Source: Algoriphagus sp. PAP.12 | GTDB lineage: Bacteria > Bacteroidota > Bacteroidia > Cytophagales > Cyclobacteriaceae | Reading direction: 5' to 3' | NCBI RefSeq assembly: GCF_026652115.1 | Contig: NZ_JAPPSQ010000002.1 | Span: 1-64,000, forward strand | DNA length: 64,000 bases | Made by a program: the position numbers and the translations under genes | Part shown: piece after piece, positions 61,768-64,000 of the stretch | Layout of the letters: every line of letters starts with the position of its first letter | How positions within the stretch are numbered: position 1 is the first letter of the stretch | Notes under the pieces: model-generated | Told to the model about the DNA's origin: nothing | The model's database searches: none | What the model saw: the letters and a program-made list of their open reading frames with translations, nothing else

Positions 61768-62226
61768 TTAATTGTTCTCTCTCAGGATTTCCCAAGTATG
61801 ATCTGCCAATAGTCTCACCTCTGCTACGAATGAAGCAAAGTTCTTTTTCCTTCCCCATTCTTCGGGAGCTATCATGCTCAAAAAGTCAGAACCATCTTCT
61901 TTTTGGTAAAGAAAATAAACATGATTGATCAACGGTTCAAAAGAAATGGAAGCTTGATAAATACGCTCGGAAACCTGAACTCGACTTTGGATTTGTTTAG
62001 CCTGCTCCGCCAAAAGCTGCATTTGCTCATAGATTTGAGCCATTTGCATATCCGTTTGACTGTGCATGGCTGCGACAGCCCTTCCGGTGATCTTCCCCTT
62101 GTCTTCAGGCTTTACAATAGCACTTCCAGAATGATGAGCATAGGGCAAAGTGTTGGGAGTTTCAGAAACCTTCTCCTTCATTTCCTCTAAATCAATCTGA
62201 TCAATATTTACCTTCTTTCCCTTCAT
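61768..62226 (-). CDS. DUF2452 domain protein
   Basis: A 152-aa protein with the DUF2452 layout: LPYAHHSGSAIVKPEDKGKITGRAVAAMHSQTDMQMAQIYEQMQ (about 27-70) and SFEPLINHVYFLYQKEDGSDFLSMIAPEEWG (about 95-125). Probably cytoplasmic; function unknown. Its ATG directly follows the stop of the 49-aa membrane protein upstream (TAG-ATG), and the next gene begins 3 bp later, so the three form a compact operon. Confidence 0.85.
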   Translation of the reverse strand: MKGKKVNIDQIDLEEMKEKVSETPNTLPYAHHSGSAIVKPEDKGKITGRAVAAMHSQTDMQMAQIYEQMQLLAEQAKQIQSRVQVSERIYQASISFEPLINHVYFLYQKEDGSDFLSMIAPEEWGRKKNFASFVAEVRLLADHTWEILRENN

Positions 62227-62376
62227 CTATTGCTCTTGATCTGTTGAAATACGCTCTTTCAAATTCCCTTTGGAACCTGGAAAAGTAGTTCTCTGGGAAA
62301 TATCATATCCTATCCACATCATGATCAGCATGAAAATGATGAAAATTATCAGAAATATTTTTTTGTTTCTCTGCAT
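62227..62376 (-). CDS. 49-aa single-pass membrane protein
   Basis: A short frame starting MQRNKKIFLIIFIIFMLIMM at 62376 and ending TAG at 62227-62229. A hydrophobic helix (residues 7-22) follows a basic N-terminus, and the rest (WIGYDISQRTTFPGSKGN and a charged end) would face the periplasm. The stop abuts the DUF2452 ATG without a gap, which supports it being a real, translationally coupled gene. No family recognised. It is short enough to be missed by size cut-offs. Confidence 0.65.
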   Translation of the reverse strand: MQRNKKIFLIIFIIFMLIMMWIGYDISQRTTFPGSKGNLKERISTDQEQ

Positions 62377-62534
62377 AAAATTCGACTCTGCCACAAACTT
62401 AAAGACTACTGCTGATTCTGCCAGTTTTAAATGAATCTTTAACTTTAGAAATCACTCTTTTTAAAAAATGTTTTTAATTTTAAAGAAATACCAAACAGAA
62501 TTTTTAATTCATATCCTTTTTTAGCCCATATCCC

Positions 62535-62870
62535 ATGTATAAGTTTATCAGTGAGCATTCTATCTACCAATATTTTGGAGATGATGACCCGGAAATGATC
62601 CGGGAGATGATCCAAATTATTTTGGATACCAATGTCAAGGATCTTCAGGAACTCGATGATTTTTTCGATAAAGCAGATTTTCCTACCATTAAAAAAAGAT
62701 GTCACAAGGCAAAGCCCAGTATGAGCTATATTGGAGCATTGAAAACACGAAAAGTGTTGGAGGATATTGAAGCGGATCTAGAACATTCTCAGGAAAAAAA
62801 CTCTGAATTAAAGGAGCATCTAGAGGAAATAGAAAAAGAGCTCAATCAGTTTCTGAAAGCACTGCCATAA
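62535..62870 (+). CDS. HPt (histidine phosphotransfer) domain protein
   Basis: A 111-aa stand-alone HPt protein. The phospho-histidine is H57 in KKRCHKAKPSMSYIGA, the family motif HxxKxxxxxxG. The rest is a four-helix bundle with an acidic C-terminal helix. It passes phosphate between a hybrid kinase and a response regulator in a multistep relay. Partners are not adjacent. Followed 14 bp later by the S9 peptidase gene on the same strand. Confidence 0.88.
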   Translation: MYKFISEHSIYQYFGDDDPEMIREMIQIILDTNVKDLQELDDFFDKADFPTIKKRCHKAKPSMSYIGALKTRKVLEDIEADLEHSQEKNSELKEHLEEIEKELNQFLKALP

Positions 62871-62884
62871 CAAAGTAATCGTAC

Positions 62885-64000
62885 ATGAATCGTAAGATCT
62901 TTACTCTGGCGGCCCTTATTTGGCTGTCTTTTTCTGGTTTTGCTCAAAGCCAACTCAGTGTAGAATACATCATGAGAGATCCCAAATGGATGGGATTTTT
63001 CCCCTCCAGACCTCAATGGAGCGATGATAGTAAAAGCATTTATTTCCAATACAACCCAGAAGGAAATCCAGCTGATTCTACCTACGTCATCCATCTTCAA
63101 AATCCTAAAACCTATACGGAGGTTTCTTGGAGAGAAGAGAATAAATTGGAACGAAACCAAGCCAGTTTAAATGCAGACAAATCTCTTAGAGTATTTGTCG
63201 GTCCAAATGACAAATTGATTTTGGAAACTTTGAAAACCGGTGAACAGAAAGAAGTATTGAACTGGTATACCAGAATCAGCAATCCTACTTTTCTGGTTGA
63301 TGAAAACAAAATTGCATTTGCAGCTGAGCAAAACATCTTTGTCTTTAACCTAGAAAGTGGTGTTGTAAATCGAGTAACCCATATTTCTAATGGCTCCAAG
63401 CCTTCGGAATCCAGAAGTGATAAAATGGATGAAAAGCCAAAAGGCTTTGTAGAAAGAGAAAATCTGGAACTTCTTCAAGTAGTCAGAGAACGAGAAGAGA
63501 ATGCTGAACTTCGAAAGCAATACAGAGAAGCAACGCGAGATGATGAAGCTAAAGAATTCATCTACTATACTGAAGGTAAAAATCCGGCCAACCTTCAGCT
63601 TTCACCAAGTGGGAGGTTTGCCACTTTTACCTATTACAACTCAAGTTCAAACAAAAACACCAAAGTCCCTGATTATGTCGCGGCTTCTGGCTACACAGAG
63701 GAACTTAATGCAAGACCAAAAGTAGGGACAGAACCTACCACTTCAGAAATAGGGATATATGATATAGACAGGGATTCTGTTTATTTCATCAACACTTCTA
63801 CACTTCCAGGATTAAAAGATTTACCTGATTACGTTACTGATTATCCTGACAAGGAATGGAAGGAAGAAGATCGTAAATTGGCACTTTTTGGGCCTATATT
63901 TTCTCCGGATGGTAGCAAAGCAATCATTCAAGCTAGATCCTTTGACAACAAGGACAGATGGATCGCCGAAGCGGATTTGGAGACAGGAGAATTGAAAATT
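62885..64000 (+). CDS. S9 family peptidase, 5' part (runs off the window)
   Basis: The first 372 codons of an exported protein cut by the window end. A signal peptide (residues 1-21, ending SGFAQ) is followed by beta-propeller repeats, for example PQWSDDSKSIYFQYNP, NLQLSPSGRFATFTYY and FGPIFSPDGSKAIIQA, the N-terminal lid of prolyl-oligopeptidase/DPP-type enzymes in Bacteroidota. The alpha/beta-hydrolase catalytic domain is expected beyond the window, so the peptidase call rests on the propeller pattern. The frame remains open to the last base. Confidence 0.75.
   Translation, partial: MNRKIFTLAALIWLSFSGFAQSQLSVEYIMRDPKWMGFFPSRPQWSDDSKSIYFQYNPEGNPADSTYVIHLQNPKTYTEVSWREENKLERNQASLNADKSLRVFVGPNDKLILETLKTGEQKEVLNWYTRISNPTFLVDENKIAFAAEQNIFVFNLESGVVNRVTHISNGSKPSESRSDKMDEKPKGFVERENLELLQVVREREENAELRKQYREATRDDEAKEFIYYTEGKNPANLQLSPSGRFATFTYYNSSSNKNTKVPDYVAASGYTEELNARPKVGTEPTTSEIGIYDIDRDSVYFINTSTLPGLKDLPDYVTDYPDKEWKEEDRKLALFGPIFSPDGSKAIIQARSFDNKDRWIAEADLETGELKI

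Noticed and set aside
62445..62705. 86-aa minus-strand frame over the HPt gene
   Set aside because: Lies antisense to a well-supported HPt domain and has no motif of its own.

Overview
The window looks like chromosome of a Bacteroidota bacterium, most likely order Cytophagales, family Cyclobacteriaceae (Algoriphagus-like). This is an inference from gene content and signals, not a database match. The supporting signs are an A/T-rich genome, -7 promoter elements of the form TAnnTTTG instead of a classical -10 box, few Shine-Dalgarno sequences, many SPII lipoproteins, secreted glycoside hydrolases, a Bacteroidota-style tricorn/S41 protease, SatD, DUF4136 and parE/parC next to each other. No rRNA, tRNA, CRISPR array, IS element or integrase was seen. 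About 65 genes are called. Several reading frames open at TTG codons upstream of a better ATG/GTG, and I moved those starts downstream.

Layout. 1-4 kb: a pair of CXXCH haem-binding proteins, a coiled-coil protein, an AEC transporter and a Tat-exported aminotransferase. 4-8 kb: LemA and DUF2207, a secreted amidohydrolase and a small lipoprotein. 8-14 kb: an LVIVD propeller lipoprotein with a beta-barrel partner, a bile-acid/Na+ symporter with an acyltransferase, HPPD and DUF502. 14-19 kb: a GH2 glycosidase behind an orphan GH2 C-terminal-like domain, phosphohexomutase and an aspartoacylase-like enzyme. 19.7-25.8 kb: murB, dCMP deaminase, a DUF4136 lipoprotein, a lone receiver domain behind a palindrome-flanked promoter, a 63-aa polyacidic protein with a 49-aa membrane protein, glycerate kinase and an alanine/glycine symporter. 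26-34 kb: GH20 hexosaminidase, a Tat-exported Gfo/Idh oxidoreductase, OmpA with a deoxyhypusine-synthase-like protein, OmpH and an HDAC-family deacetylase. 34-43 kb: AlbA_2, holin-family membrane protein, desaturase, BlaI-type regulator, tricorn protease, tyrS, TetR and amidohydrolase. 43-48 kb: POT transporter, pckA, cyclophilin and a barrel protein. 48-55 kb: trmH, parC, a SatD module and parE. 55-64 kb: ROK kinase, YkgJ, ArsC-like, CvfB-like, hydroxyacyl-CoA dehydrogenase, deoxynucleoside kinase, a beta-propeller glycosidase, DUF2452, HPt and the start of an S9 peptidase.

Most of the window is housekeeping and carbohydrate/amino-acid metabolism. The most unusual part is the SatD module between parE and parC. 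SatD carries motifs resembling a class III nucleotide cyclase (DIVGSS near residue 9, GDEF near 50) and a C-terminal HTH. It overlaps a small membrane-protein gene that appears truncated by one in-frame stop. It is preceded by three 17-bp semi-palindromes spaced exactly 28 bp apart, filling the gap after parE. The second strongest point is a deoxyhypusine-synthase homologue whose catalytic-lysine position is occupied by other residues, lying close to an HDAC/acetylpolyamine-deacetylase-family gene.
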